Shown here: piece after piece, positions 47,700 through 57,197 of the stretch
Position numbering within the stretch: position 1 is the first letter of the stretch
Layout of the letters: each line of letters starts with the position of its first letter
Assembly: GCA_026005135.1 (NCBI GenBank)
Contig: BPKM01000009.1
Span: 1-64,000 of the forward strand
Source of the DNA: Leptospiraceae bacterium
GTDB taxonomy: Bacteria > Spirochaetota > Leptospiria > Leptospirales > Leptonemataceae
DNA length: 64,000 nucleotides
Direction: 5' to 3'
The notes under the pieces: model-generated
The model's input: the letters and a program-made list of their open reading frames with translations, nothing else
Database searches by the model: none
What the model was told of the DNA's origin: nothing
Made by a program: the position numbers and the translations under genes

Positions 47700-49857
47700 T
47701 TATACTTTAAATAATAAATCAGAATAATCTGGCATGGGCCAGTAACTTTTATCTACTAATAATTCAATTTCATCTGTAATTTCTCTTAATTCTTTCATTC
47801 CTTTATTTAATACCTTATCTCTTAAATAACAGGCATGCTCATAAGTATTATCAAAATTTTTCTGTTGTTCTTCTTTCATAATTTCTTCAAGAGATAATAA
47901 TTTTTCATAAAAAATATTAAATTTTTCTAATAGTTGATTTAATAAATTTTCCTGTACTTTTGCTTCTTTATGAATTATCCTGTAAAGAATTAATACTATC
48001 TGCTAATTCCTTTATATAACGATTGATAGCTGGAAGAATCATCTGTTTTGCCATCATTATCATTGTATTTGCTTCTATACGAATGGTTTTAATATAATTT
48101 TCAAGAACAATTTCATAACGTGAATGTAATTCTCTTCTATTAAATACACCTATAGATTCGTACATTTTAATATTCTTTTCGCTAATAATTGCTTTAGCTG
48201 CATCAACAGTATTGGTAATATTCGGTAAACCTCTTCTTTTTGCTTCTTCTTCCCATTCTTTAGAATAATTATTTCCATTAAAAACTATTCTTTTATGTTT
48301 TTTATATATTTCTGCTACAATTTCTAAAATTGCATCAGTTAATTCTTTGTTCCCTTTTAATTTTTGTTCCAGCAAATCTGCAATTTCTTCTAAGACATAA
48401 GCAACAATACTATTTAAAGTAAAATTTGCTGCAGAAATCGAAGCAGTAGAAGGAACCATACGAAATTCAAATTTATTTCCTGTAAATGCGAAAGGTGATG
48501 TTCTATTTCTATCTGTTGTATCTTTGGGCAAATGAGAAAGTTGAGATATTCCTATTTTTAATTCTGAATTGTTATATTGTATTTTATCAATTTCTTTTTT
48601 TTCTATTTGTTCTAAAATTGATGTTAACATGTCTCCCAAAAAGATAGAAATAATTGCTGGTGGTGCTTCATTACCTCCTAAACGCAAATCATTTCCGGGA
48701 GTAGCAGCAGAAACCCTCAATAAATCAGAATATTCATCAACTGCTTTTATAACAGCAATCAAAAAAATTAAAAACTGTAAATTCTGATGTGGTGTTGAAC
48801 CAGGATCTAATAAATTAATTCCATCATCAGTCTGAATAGACCAGTTATTATGTTTTCCAGAACCATTTATATATGCAAAAGGTTTTTCATGTAATAAACA
48901 TACTAATCCATGTCTATTTGCTACTTTTTTTAAAGTTTCCATTATAATTTGATTATGATCAACAGCAATATTAGCATTTTCAAAAATGGGTGCAATTTCA
49001 TGCTGAGCTGGAGCAACTTCATTATGACGAGTTTTCGCAGAAACCCCCATTTTCCATAATTCCATATCTAATTCCTGCATAAAAGCACCAATTCGTTCTT
49101 TAATTGAACCAAAATAGTGATCTTCCATTTCTTGACCCTTAGGAGGTTTTGCACCAAATAATGTTCTTCCAGTAAAAATTAAATCAGGTCTTTTTTCGTA
49201 ATATTTTCTATCGATTAAAAAATATTCCTGTTCTGGACCTACCGTTGCAAATGCTCGCTTACTTGTTTCATTTCCTAATAATCTTAATACACGAATAACA
49301 CTTTTAGATAATACATCCATACTACGAAGTAATGGTGTTTTTTTATCTAAAGCATCGCCATTATATGAACAAAAAGCGGTTGGAATACATAATACTTTTG
49401 TTCCTTGACTTTCTTTAATAAAAGCTGGTGAGGTAATATCCCAAATAGTATATCCTCTTGCTTCGAATGTTGTTCTTAAACCACCTGATGGGAAGGAAGA
49501 TGCATCTGGTTCTCCCTTGATAAGTTGTTTACCAGATAACTTCGTTATAGCAATACCAGTTGTAATTGGTTCTAAAAAAGAATCATGTTTTTCTGCTGTA
49601 AAGCCAGTCATAGGCTGGAACCAATGGGTAAAATGAGTTGCACCATGTTTTAGTGCCCAGTTCTTCATTGCTTCTGCAATTTCATTTGCATGTTCCAGCG
49701 TTAAAGATTGATTATTCTCTATTGCATTGATATAAGCCTGAAATGTTTCCTTAGATAAATATTTTTTCATTCTTTTTATATGAAAGACATTAATACCAAA
49801 GATTTTCTCTAATTTTGAATTTTTATTTAAATCATTAATTAATTTCATAAAATCCAC
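47700..49857 (-). pseudogene. glnN: type III glutamine synthetase with a 3' frameshift
   Basis: The track ORF (629 residues) covers most of GSIII: FPSGGLRTTFEARGYTIWDITSPAFIKESQGTKVLCIPT, FATVGPEQEYFLIDRKYYEKRPDLIFTGRTLFGAKPPKGQEMEDHYFG, KTRHNEVAPAQHEIAPIFENAN, HNNWS and TDRNRTSPFAFTGNKFEFRM. It ends early in LQDNS. In the next frame the natural C-terminus continues as HKEAKVQENLLNQLLEKFNIFYEKLLSLEEIM ... ELLVDKSYWPMPDYSDLLFKV with TAA at 47700, giving about 718 residues, normal for GSIII. A single extra base near 47970-47985 (TT in aattcat) explains it. The enzyme assimilates ammonium into glutamine. Confidence 0.9.
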
Positions 49858-49923
49858 GTTTTACTAATAAATGTTAAAAGCAATCTCAAATTTTTTTGTT
49901 TGATTTGATACAATAAAGCTTAT

Positions 49924-51762
49924 TTATTCTACCGTTACGGATTTAGCTAAATTCCTTGGTTGATCTGGTTCGCAATTTCGTTCTAAGGCTGTATAATATG
50001 CTAAAAGCTGTAAAGGTATTACAGTTAGAATTGGCGTTAAATAATCTGGTACATAAGGTATTTCAAAAACATAATCCGCAATTTCGGGAATTTGATCATC
50101 ACCTTCTGTTACAATTGCAAGAATTTTTCCTTTACGAGCTTTAACTTCTTGAATATTAGATACCATTTTTTCATAAACAGAAGTTTTTGGTGCTATACAA
50201 ACAACAGGAACTGTTTCATCAATTAGTGCAATAGGTCCATGTTTAAATTCGCCTCCTGCATATCCAGATGCATGGATATAAGAAATTTCTTTTAACTTTA
50301 ATGCACCTTCTAATGCAGTAGGATGATTATATTGTCTACCTAAAAAAATAAAATCTTTGGAATCTTTAAATCTTTTAGCCCATTCTTTTATTTGATCTGC
50401 TTTATTTAAAATATATTCCATTTTAGCTGGAAGTTTTCTTATTTCGTTAAAAATTTCTTCTCTTTCCTCTCGGGGTGTTAACCATTTAATACCAGATAAA
50501 TATAAAGCAAAATAAAGTAAATGTATTAATTCAGAAGTATATGCTTTTGTAGAAGCAACACCAATTTCTGGACCAGCCATTAAATCAATATAAGCGTCAG
50601 ATTCTCTTGCAATAGTAGATTCTGTTCTATTAACAAAAGATAATACCTTACAAAATCTTGCCTTAGCTTCATGGATACCCGCTAAGGTATCGGCTGTTTC
50701 TCCACTTTGTGAAATAGCTATTACTAATGTATCGCCTTCGGCTATTGGATTTCTATAACGAAATTCAGAAGATAGATCCACTTCTGTTGCTACTCTTGCA
50801 AATTGTTCTAAATATAATTTACCAACAAGACCAGCATGCCAGGATGTACCTGCACTTGTTATTAAAATTCTTGTTATTCTCCCTAAAATATCATTAGATA
50901 ATTTCATTTCATCAAATCGAACTTTTCCTTTTTCTCCTGTTCTTGCTTCTATTATTTTTCTGAATATATCTGGTTGTTCATATATTTCTTTTAACATGTA
51001 ATGTTCATAATTACCCTTATCTAAATGAATTGCCTGTAATTTTACTTTTTCCAGTTCTATTGTTACTGGTTCATTATTTCGATTAAAAACATAAATTTCT
51101 TTTTTTGTTATCCAACCCCATTCTTTATCTTTAAAAACATAATATTCTTTAGCTTGTGGAACAATTGCTACTATATCACTTGCCAGATAACTTTCCTCAG
51201 TATTTTTCCCATATAAAAGAGGAGAACCATCTTTCATAAAATAAATCTTATCTGGTTCATATTCAGATAGAATTACTATAGCATATTTACCTTCAATTTG
51301 CTCTATTACAGATGGAATAACATCTTTTAACAATTTTGTATTTTTTCTTTTCATTTCTTGTTCTAAAAGATGTACAATAGCTTCTGTATCTGTTTCTGTA
51401 CGAAATAAATGTCCTTTTTTGATTAATTCCGTTCTTATATGTAAATGATTTTCTATAATACCATTATGACATATAGCAATTTTTTGATTACAATCTATAT
51501 GAGGATGTGCATTCAATTTGGAAGGTTCCCCATGGGTTGCCCATCGTGTATGACCTATTCCAATATTTCCTTCTACTGGCTGAATTTTTAATAGGTTTTC
51601 TAAATTTTTAATTTTTCCCTTTTCTTTACGAACTTCTAATTCTCCATTATCTATTACTGCAATTCCAGCAGAATCATAACCTCTATATTCTAATCGTATT
51701 AGTCCTACTATTAATACTGAATTAACTGATTTATTACCTATATATCCTACAATTCCACACAT
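49924..51762 (-). CDS. glmS: glucosamine-6-phosphate synthase (isomerizing)
   Basis: This 612-residue enzyme makes glucosamine-6-phosphate from fructose-6-phosphate and glutamine for peptidoglycan and LPS. The nucleophile Cys must follow the initiator Met, so I take MCGIVGYIGNKS (51762) as the start rather than the track MKLMCGIVG. The N-terminal glutaminase has GIGHTRWATHGEP and CHNGIIENH. Two SIS isomerase domains follow (ITSAGTSWHAGLVGKLYLEQ ... SQSGETADTLA; FIFLGRQYNHPTALEGALKLKEISYIHASGYAGGEFKHGPIALID), and the end is LAKSVTVE. No glmS ribozyme is apparent upstream. Confidence 0.97.
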   Translation of the reverse strand: MCGIVGYIGNKSVNSVLIVGLIRLEYRGYDSAGIAVIDNGELEVRKEKGKIKNLENLLKIQPVEGNIGIGHTRWATHGEPSKLNAHPHIDCNQKIAICHNGIIENHLHIRTELIKKGHLFRTETDTEAIVHLLEQEMKRKNTKLLKDVIPSVIEQIEGKYAIVILSEYEPDKIYFMKDGSPLLYGKNTEESYLASDIVAIVPQAKEYYVFKDKEWGWITKKEIYVFNRNNEPVTIELEKVKLQAIHLDKGNYEHYMLKEIYEQPDIFRKIIEARTGEKGKVRFDEMKLSNDILGRITRILITSAGTSWHAGLVGKLYLEQFARVATEVDLSSEFRYRNPIAEGDTLVIAISQSGETADTLAGIHEAKARFCKVLSFVNRTESTIARESDAYIDLMAGPEIGVASTKAYTSELIHLLYFALYLSGIKWLTPREEREEIFNEIRKLPAKMEYILNKADQIKEWAKRFKDSKDFIFLGRQYNHPTALEGALKLKEISYIHASGYAGGEFKHGPIALIDETVPVVCIAPKTSVYEKMVSNIQEVKARKGKILAIVTEGDDQIPEIADYVFEIPYVPDYLTPILTVIPLQLLAYYTALERNCEPDQPRNLAKSVTVE

Positions 51763-51771
51763 AAGTTTCAT

Positions 51772-52189
51772 TTTTTTTTCTTTTTTTATACAATCAAGTT
51801 ATAATATCATTATTAAAATATTTTAATATTTTAAGACAAACCTATTAATTAGGATAGCATTATCGAATTTATACTATTACTTTAATTTTTTTTTTTGATA
51901 AAACAAAAAAATTCAATTTAAATTTAACGAACTATCAAATCTAAGCGTCATATATTAACAAAAGCAAAATCAATAAGTTTTGCTTATTAAAATATAATCA
52001 GGGTCGGTTGGGTGGGCGGGTTGACTAAAAACGCCGTTGGGTTTACAAAACGGCATCCCAACAATAAAGGGTCTTGGGTGGGTGGGAAAAAAACCGTCGG
52101 CGGGTCTCCCGACGACAACTGGAGGGTGGGCGGGCTGACAAAAAAAACGTCGCTGGGCTATGCACAGCGACAACAATAAAGGAGGAAAT
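51772..52189. other. 418-bp divergent intergenic region
   Basis: The left 200 bp are AT-rich and must hold the glmS promoter. The short hairpin agcaaaa-tcaataag-ttttgct (51963-51985) lies just before the GC-rich leader listed separately. No protein gene is supported; the frames open across 51970-52212 are products of the repeat period. Confidence 0.6.
52003..52180 (+). promoter_or_regulatory. GC-rich leader with three G-tract/hairpin modules
   Basis: Three similar modules precede the lipoprotein gene. Each starts with three GGG tracts separated by single bases (52010-52020, 52076-52086, 52124-52134), then a 6-16 nt linker (A-rich in all three), then a hairpin whose loop contains GG(G): gccgtt-gggtttaca-aaacggc, cgtcgg-cgggtctc-ccgacg and gtcgctg-ggctatgca-cagcgac. 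Modules 1 and 3 end in caacaataaagg and module 2 in cgacaactgg. Module spacing is 66 and 48 bp. The last module runs into the Shine-Dalgarno. It is far more GC-rich than the rest of the window. Confidence 0.6.
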
Positions 52190-53966
52190 ATGAATAAAAT
52201 AACGAAAAACAAATGGTTAATATTAAGCCTTAGCTTATTAATAGGGATTAGCTTATCAAGCTGTGGTAAGAAAAAATCAGGTGCGCTGTTACTTCCAGAT
52301 TTAATTGAAGGTCAAGGGGGACCAGAAGTATCTCCAGATAATCCAAAAACAGCACAGGAAGAAACAACAACTCAAGAAGAAGCACCATCATTACAGGTTG
52401 TTGATGATACAGGAGCTGTGGATACAGGAACTATCAATAATAATACAACTTCTAACAATCAAGATTCTTCTACTGGTGTAATTGAAATACCCAATAATCA
52501 AATACCTCATGATAATTCTTCTGATTCTGGAAGTGATAATCAAGATTCTTCTAAAGAAGTAGTTGAAATACCCAATAATCAAATACCTCATGATAATTCT
52601 TCTGATTCTACTAGTGAAAATACAGCTATCAATAATTCAGAAATTAAGGAAGCTATAACAGATGAAGATGTAGCAGAAGATCCACAAGAAACTACAGTTG
52701 CAAGTGATACAGAAACTTCACAAGTTAGTGAAGAATCTAATAATGGAACAGAAGTAGCAAGTGATACAGGAAGCAATCGAAGAAGAAGCTATAAGTGAAG
52801 AAGATGCTCAAGAAGAAGTAGCAGCAGAAGAAGAGGAAGCAGAAGAAATAGCAGAAATTGAAGAATCAGACGATGGAGAAGGTGTAATTTCTAAAGAAGA
52901 TAAGGAAGGCAAAGAAAAAGATAAATCTGACAAAGAAGATAAAGAACATGGTAAATGCAAAGTTAAAATAAAAGAAATCGATACATCTAAAGGAAGATGG
53001 TATAACACAGAAGAATCTTTATTACCACATCCTAAAAAACAAGGTAAATTTATTAAAGCAAAAGGTATCCATACATACTGGGCAAATCAAAAACTCTTAG
53101 TAAAAGTAGATAATAATTGCGAAGGTGGTAAATATAAATTAGTTGTAGTAGCAAAAAACCTTGGTAAATTACCAGAATGGTACCATTATTTTAATGTTAA
53201 AGTATTTAACGAAAAAACTGGTGAAAACTTAGGTACTATGCTAATTCGTGCAAGCGATAAAAGCTACCATAGAGGTAGATTAATAATTACTCTACCAGAA
53301 GGAGAAAGTATATTGAATATTTTATGGACAAATGATGCATACAAAGAAGGTGAATATGATGCGAATATTCAAATCAAAAGAATAAAAATCAAAAAAATTA
53401 AACATCACAAAGAAAGAAAACAAATTTTATCTCGAAAAGGAAGTCGATTCTGCGATACACATGGAAGATGGTTTGTAGGAACCAATCCACCATCTGCATA
53501 TACATATTGGGCAAATCAAACAATATCTTATTGTCTTAGAACCCAAAAAGCAGGTAAATACGAAGTTATCGTAAGAGCTGGTAATGCCAAAAATGGTTAT
53601 CCTTTAATGCCAGAATATAAAGAATTTAAAATCTTGGTTGCAGCTAATGGTAACTCTAACTATATTACAATACCAGCAGAACAAGGTAAATATCATAAAG
53701 GTTCTACCACATTGGATTTACCAGAAGGTGATATTGTTCTAAATATTACATGGTTAAATGATAAATATCAACCTGATAAAGAACTTGATGCAAATATTGA
53801 AATTGTTCGTGTTCGTCTAAAACGAGTTGGTGATATTGAATCTCCAATATCAGCTTTCTTATTACAAAATCCAAATTTAACATACAAAGTAGTAATTCCT
53901 AGTATTATTTTGATTCTCGGTGCTCTTGGAATGATCTACTGGCTAAGAAAAGAAAAAGTAGCCTAA
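52190..53966 (+). pseudogene. lipoprotein with two CBM60-like domains, one-base frameshift
   Basis: The start ATG at 52190 follows GGAGG directly (the track start at 52160 lies in the leader). A lipobox LSSC is followed by a long acidic Ser/Thr/Asn linker that includes a direct repeat of about 25 residues (NQDSS..V.EIPNNQIPHDNSSDS twice). Frame changes at 52769-52770, where one extra G separates SDT and EAIEEEAISEEDAQ; the product would otherwise have about 591 residues. Two similar domains follow, each with YWANQ ... L-P-E-G ... I-x-W-x-N-D-x-Y ... D-A-N-I, like Ca-dependent xylan-binding (CBM36/60) modules. A C-terminal helix VVIPSIILILGALGMIYWLRKEKVA ends it. Confidence 0.72.
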
Positions 53967-53998
53967 TTTATTAACATACCCCCACTAAATCTAAACAT

Positions 53999-54031
53999 GC
54001 TTCCTACCCAAAAATGTAGGAAGCTTTTTTT
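53999..54031 (+). terminator. intrinsic terminator after the CBM-like lipoprotein gene
   Basis: Perfect 9-bp stem GCTTCCTAC / GTAGGAAGC with an 8-nt loop, followed by seven T. Confidence 0.93.
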
Positions 54032-54066
54032 ATTTACAGAATTGACTCTAAAATCAATTTGGAAAT

Positions 54067-54579
54067 ATGTCTTCTAATAAAACAAAAAGAATTATAGAAA
54101 CTAAACCTTATATTACATGGGATATTTTAGAAAAATTATTACCACCTGAATGGTTTTTTAGTTTATACCCAACTTATTTAGCATCTGGGATAAGAATTAC
54201 CAAAGTAAGTAAAGATTATAAATATATTCGTGTTGAAATGAATTTAAATTTTTACAACAGAAATTATGTGGGTTCTCATTTTGGAGGATCTTTATTTGCT
54301 ATGACAGATCCATTTTATATGTTAATGTTTCTAAAAATCTTAGGTAAAGATTATATCGTATGGGATAAAAAGGCATGTATCGACTTTGTTAAAGCAACAA
54401 CAGAAAATGTTTATGCTGAATTTTCTATTACTGATGAAATTATTGATAATATAAAAGAAGAATTATCACAGAAAAAAAGCATAGAAAAAATTTTCCCGGT
54501 GGAAATTAAAACCAAATCAAATCAGGAATTAATTGCGAAGGTAGAAAAAACTTTATATTTTAGAAAAATAAAACGATAA
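54067..54579 (+). CDS. DUF4442 hotdog-fold thioesterase-like protein
   Basis: The protein has 170 residues. The layout matches DUF4442: LLPPEWFFSLYPTYLASGIRITKVSKDYKYIRVEMNLNFYNRNYVGSHFGGSLFAMTDPFYMLMFLKILGKDYIVWDKKACIDFVKATTENVYAEFSIT. The hotdog helix is GGSLFAMTDPF and the strand pair K-A-C-I-D-F-V-K-A follows. Relatives are thought to act on acyl-CoA or acyl-ACP; substrate unknown. It lies downstream of the terminator, so it is transcribed on its own, and ends 3 bp from the convergent channel-like gene. Confidence 0.82.
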   Translation: MSSNKTKRIIETKPYITWDILEKLLPPEWFFSLYPTYLASGIRITKVSKDYKYIRVEMNLNFYNRNYVGSHFGGSLFAMTDPFYMLMFLKILGKDYIVWDKKACIDFVKATTENVYAEFSITDEIIDNIKEELSQKKSIEKIFPVEIKTKSNQELIAKVEKTLYFRKIKR

Positions 54580-54582
54580 AGC

Positions 54583-55437
54583 CTAATTTTCATTTTTTTG
54601 TTCTTTATTTACCTGCTCTATATTTTCTTTAATTGTTCTTAAAATTAAGCCTTCTTCGTAATACTTCTTACCTGTTATTCTTTCTATATCAAGTTTTTGT
54701 ACACGGTCATACATATCTTTTAAAATTCCTTTTGTAATTTCCTTCATGATATTTCCGAAGACTTCGGTTTCCATAATTTCACTTATTACTTTACTGATTT
54801 CTTCTCCTGCATAATTTACAAAATTACTCATAAAAGGAACCTTAGATAATTCTCCCATCATAGTAGTGGAATATAAACTATTTTTTACCACTTCGGTTAA
54901 TTCTTTTTCGTATTTCTTAAAAGCAGCTTTTGCTAATTCAGCATAATTTAAACGAATCATTACTTCTTCTACTCTTTTTAAAGATTGTAAAAATACTGCA
55001 TCTGCAATTGTATCTACAATGATATCTCGAAAACGAAAAGTAATTTCTCTGGTTAATGTCTTAGAAATTTCTTCTCCAGCTTTTTCTAATTTATAAAAAG
55101 CTATTGCCAATTTTACACCTCGTAACAATAGAAAAGGTCTAAATAAAGGAATTGGTATCAAACCAATAATTTCGTACCAATGTGTTAACATGTAACTTCG
55201 TTTTTTCTCTTCTGTTTTTTCTTTTTTTACACGAATTACTAAATCTATGCCCCAGATGATGATAATAAAAATATCAAATCCATAAAAAAAGGCATTGTAT
55301 TTTTTATCCAGAAGAAATCCATATGTATTTATAATCATCAGTAAAACAATATCAATTGCTGCAAGAAGTAAAAGATTATAGTCTACTGGTCTACCAGGTA
55401 GATTACGAAAATATTTATTTAGGGTTTTATATATCAC
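54583..55437 (-). CDS. membrane protein resembling a voltage-sensor/ion-channel N-terminus
   Basis: The protein has 284 residues. Residues about 18-110 contain four hydrophobic helices, the second or third with FFYGFDIFIIIIWGIDLVIRVKKEK and the fourth with HWYEIIGLIPIPLFRPFLLLRGVKLAIAF, like S3-S4 of ion_trans channels. No pore loop or S5-S6 follows. The C-terminal ~165 residues form a long soluble helical domain (EEISKTLTREITFRFRDIIVDTIADAVFLQSLKRVEEVMIRLNYAELAKAAFKKYEKELTEVVKNSL). It may be a sensor domain only. It precedes two further membrane/soluble genes on the same strand. Family assignment is tentative. Confidence 0.5.
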   Translation of the reverse strand: MIYKTLNKYFRNLPGRPVDYNLLLLAAIDIVLLMIINTYGFLLDKKYNAFFYGFDIFIIIIWGIDLVIRVKKEKTEEKKRSYMLTHWYEIIGLIPIPLFRPFLLLRGVKLAIAFYKLEKAGEEISKTLTREITFRFRDIIVDTIADAVFLQSLKRVEEVMIRLNYAELAKAAFKKYEKELTEVVKNSLYSTTMMGELSKVPFMSNFVNYAGEEISKVISEIMETEVFGNIMKEITKGILKDMYDRVQKLDIERITGKKYYEEGLILRTIKENIEQVNKEQKNEN

Positions 55438-55449
55438 TTTTATAAATAT

Positions 55450-55782
55450 TTATTTTAATTCTATTTTATCAATCAAAAAATTATAAATAACACTAAATGA
55501 TAAACCTATAATAAAGGCATCAACTATTGCATAAAAAACATCAAATAATACACCATAAATATGCTGAACGAGAGTTAAATCTCCTTTTGTAATTAAAAAA
55601 GGATGCGGATGTATAGAATGGTACATTACCATAAATTCTATTCCATAATTTGCAGAAACCCTACTCCAGATAGTATTAATTAATATAAAAATTGCCCATA
55701 TAATAATGATTGTTATGGTAAAACTCTTTGGATAAATTTTCATAATTTTATTTTTTTTCATTCTTTGTAATATCGTCAACAT
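55450..55782 (-). CDS. small membrane protein of unknown function
   Basis: The protein has 110 residues with two clear transmembrane segments (FTITIIIIWAIFILINTIW and IYGVLFDVFYAIVDAFIIGLSFSVIYNFLI) and a central extracytoplasmic loop with HSIHPHPFLITKGDLT. It overlaps the aldolase gene by 7 bp and is followed after 12 bp by the voltage-sensor-like gene, so the three probably form one operon. I do not recognise it. Confidence 0.6.
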   Translation of the reverse strand: MLTILQRMKKNKIMKIYPKSFTITIIIIWAIFILINTIWSRVSANYGIEFMVMYHSIHPHPFLITKGDLTLVQHIYGVLFDVFYAIVDAFIIGLSFSVIYNFLIDKIELK

Positions 55783-56531
55783 TTTAACAATCTCTCTTTT
55801 AAAACATTGTATCTATTAGTATGAATTTTTTTTCTTATAGGATCAATAGTTTTTGAAAGAAATTTATAAAGTTCAACTTCAAATTCAAGATGTTTTCTTA
55901 AAATAAATTCTGGATCATTTTTTAATATATCACTTCTAATAACCATATGTCTGGTATTGATAAAATCAGAATCAAGTTCTTCTAAAAGATTTTTTATAAT
56001 TGCTGGTTGTATGGCTCCTCCTACAGAAGTTAAAATATTCTTTTTTTTACAGGATAACAAAATTTCTTTACAAATTTCAATTACACGTGGATTATCTGGT
56101 AATAAATCCATTGAACCAGATAAATCTGTTCTTGCTGCGGTAATTTGATATAATTTTTTTGCATATTCAAGATTTAATATAGAATCTAATTGCATATAAC
56201 CAGTAATCGTTTCTATATTTATTCCCGCTTTACAGGTTGTTTTATGTTGGTGCTGGATTTCTTCTAATGTTTTAATAAAATTTTTTAATGCATAAGGTGA
56301 TTCTATCATTGGAGCAATAATACAATCCACCTTAATAGATAATAAAAAACGCATATCATTTCTTGCTTCTGGACCACCAATTTTTACATGTAAAGGAACA
56401 ATATCTTTACTGATATTTCTCAAAAAGGAAATTTCATCAAAATTCATATCTTCTACTTCGGTGCCAGTCTTTAAGGCAAAAAGTCCATATTGTTTTAATT
56501 CTAAAAGTTTATTTTTAAAAATATCTTCCAC
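55776..56531 (-). CDS. CitE/HpcH-like aldolase family protein
   Basis: The protein has 251 residues and reads as a TIM barrel of the citrate-lyase-beta/HpcH group: FALKTGTEVEDMNFDEI, PLHVKIGGPEARNDMRFLLSIKVDCIIAPMIESPYALKNFIKTLEEI (the I-E-S-x-x-A-L segment near the metal and substrate site) and AGINIETITGYMQLDSI with acidic metal ligands. The protein lacks an obvious C-terminal lid typical of full CitE, and the usual length is about 290. It is followed by two membrane protein genes. The substrate is unknown; the arrangement gives no metabolic hint. Confidence 0.68.
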   Translation of the reverse strand: MEDIFKNKLLELKQYGLFALKTGTEVEDMNFDEISFLRNISKDIVPLHVKIGGPEARNDMRFLLSIKVDCIIAPMIESPYALKNFIKTLEEIQHQHKTTCKAGINIETITGYMQLDSILNLEYAKKLYQITAARTDLSGSMDLLPDNPRVIEICKEILLSCKKKNILTSVGGAIQPAIIKNLLEELDSDFINTRHMVIRSDILKNDPEFILRKHLEFEVELYKFLSKTIDPIRKKIHTNRYNVLKERLLKC

Positions 56532-56630
56532 AAAGTTAGAAAAATATTTTTATTTTTACAATTCAACTACAAATTCTATTTATTATTGATATATTTTTTA
56601 TCAAAATTTATTAAATCTATTTAATAATAA

Positions 56631-56657
56631 TTGACAAAAATATCAATTTTTTATAAA
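56631..56657 (+). promoter_or_regulatory. promoter of the PaaI-like thioesterase gene
   Basis: TTGACA (56631-56636) and TATAAA (56652-56657) are 15 bp apart. The ATG at 56667 lies only about 9 bp after the -10, so the leader is extremely short; AAAGG overlaps the -10 and might still serve as ribosome site. Confidence 0.5.
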
Positions 56658-56666
56658 GGTAATATT

Positions 56667-57197
56667 ATGATACCTGAAACAGCATTAGAAGTACCTTTTA
56701 AATATTCACCTTTTATTCATAATTTTCATCAGGAAAAAAATTTAAAAGCTTTTTATGATGAAGTAAATCAACAATTTTATTTACAATTTACACCAGATAA
56801 AAATGTAGAAGGACCACCTAATCATGTACATGGAGGATATTTAGCAAGTATATTAGACGAAGCAATGGGGGCTATAATGTTTCTTTCGGGATATTTTGGT
56901 TTAACAAATCATTTTGAAATAACTTATAAAAAACCTGTTCCTTTATTCCATACTCATTATATTCGTTCTTCTTTACAAAAAGTAGAAAAAAGAAAAATCT
57001 ATATAGAAGCAAAAGTATATTCTAATGATAAAATCTATACAATCTCTAAAGCGATTTTTTTTCAATTTGATTTTAATAAATTTGGTTTAACCCCTGAATA
57101 TGAATTGATCATGAAATTTCATGAAATAAGAAAACAGGGCTTTAGTTTTAAAGAAACAGTGGAAATTCTAAAAAAAGAATTTGAGTATAATAATTAA
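56667..57197 (+). CDS. PaaI-like hotdog thioesterase
   Basis: The product has about 176 residues from the ATG at 56667 (MIPETALEVPF); the track start at 56631 is a TTG that coincides with the -35 box. The signature GPPNHVHGGYLASILDEAMGAIMFLSGYFGLT (about residue 50) is the PaaI/acyl-CoA thioesterase helix with the active-site Asp/Glu (L-D-E-A-M-G) and N-x-x-H-G-G. ITYKKPVPLF follows as the third strand. A C-terminal extension of about 40 residues (EYELIMKFHEIRKQGFSFKETVEILKKEF) is unusual. Substrate unknown. The stop abuts the convergent outer-membrane-like gene. Confidence 0.83.
   Translation: MIPETALEVPFKYSPFIHNFHQEKNLKAFYDEVNQQFYLQFTPDKNVEGPPNHVHGGYLASILDEAMGAIMFLSGYFGLTNHFEITYKKPVPLFHTHYIRSSLQKVEKRKIYIEAKVYSNDKIYTISKAIFFQFDFNKFGLTPEYELIMKFHEIRKQGFSFKETVEILKKEFEYNN

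Noticed and set aside
51772-51960. glmS ribozyme upstream of glmS
   Set aside because: The sequence is short, AT-rich and lacks the conserved core; no support.
51970-52212. 80-residue minus-strand ORF rich in QPAHP peptides
   Set aside because: It is the complement of the structured leader modules and includes the ribosome site of the opposite gene; no start signals.
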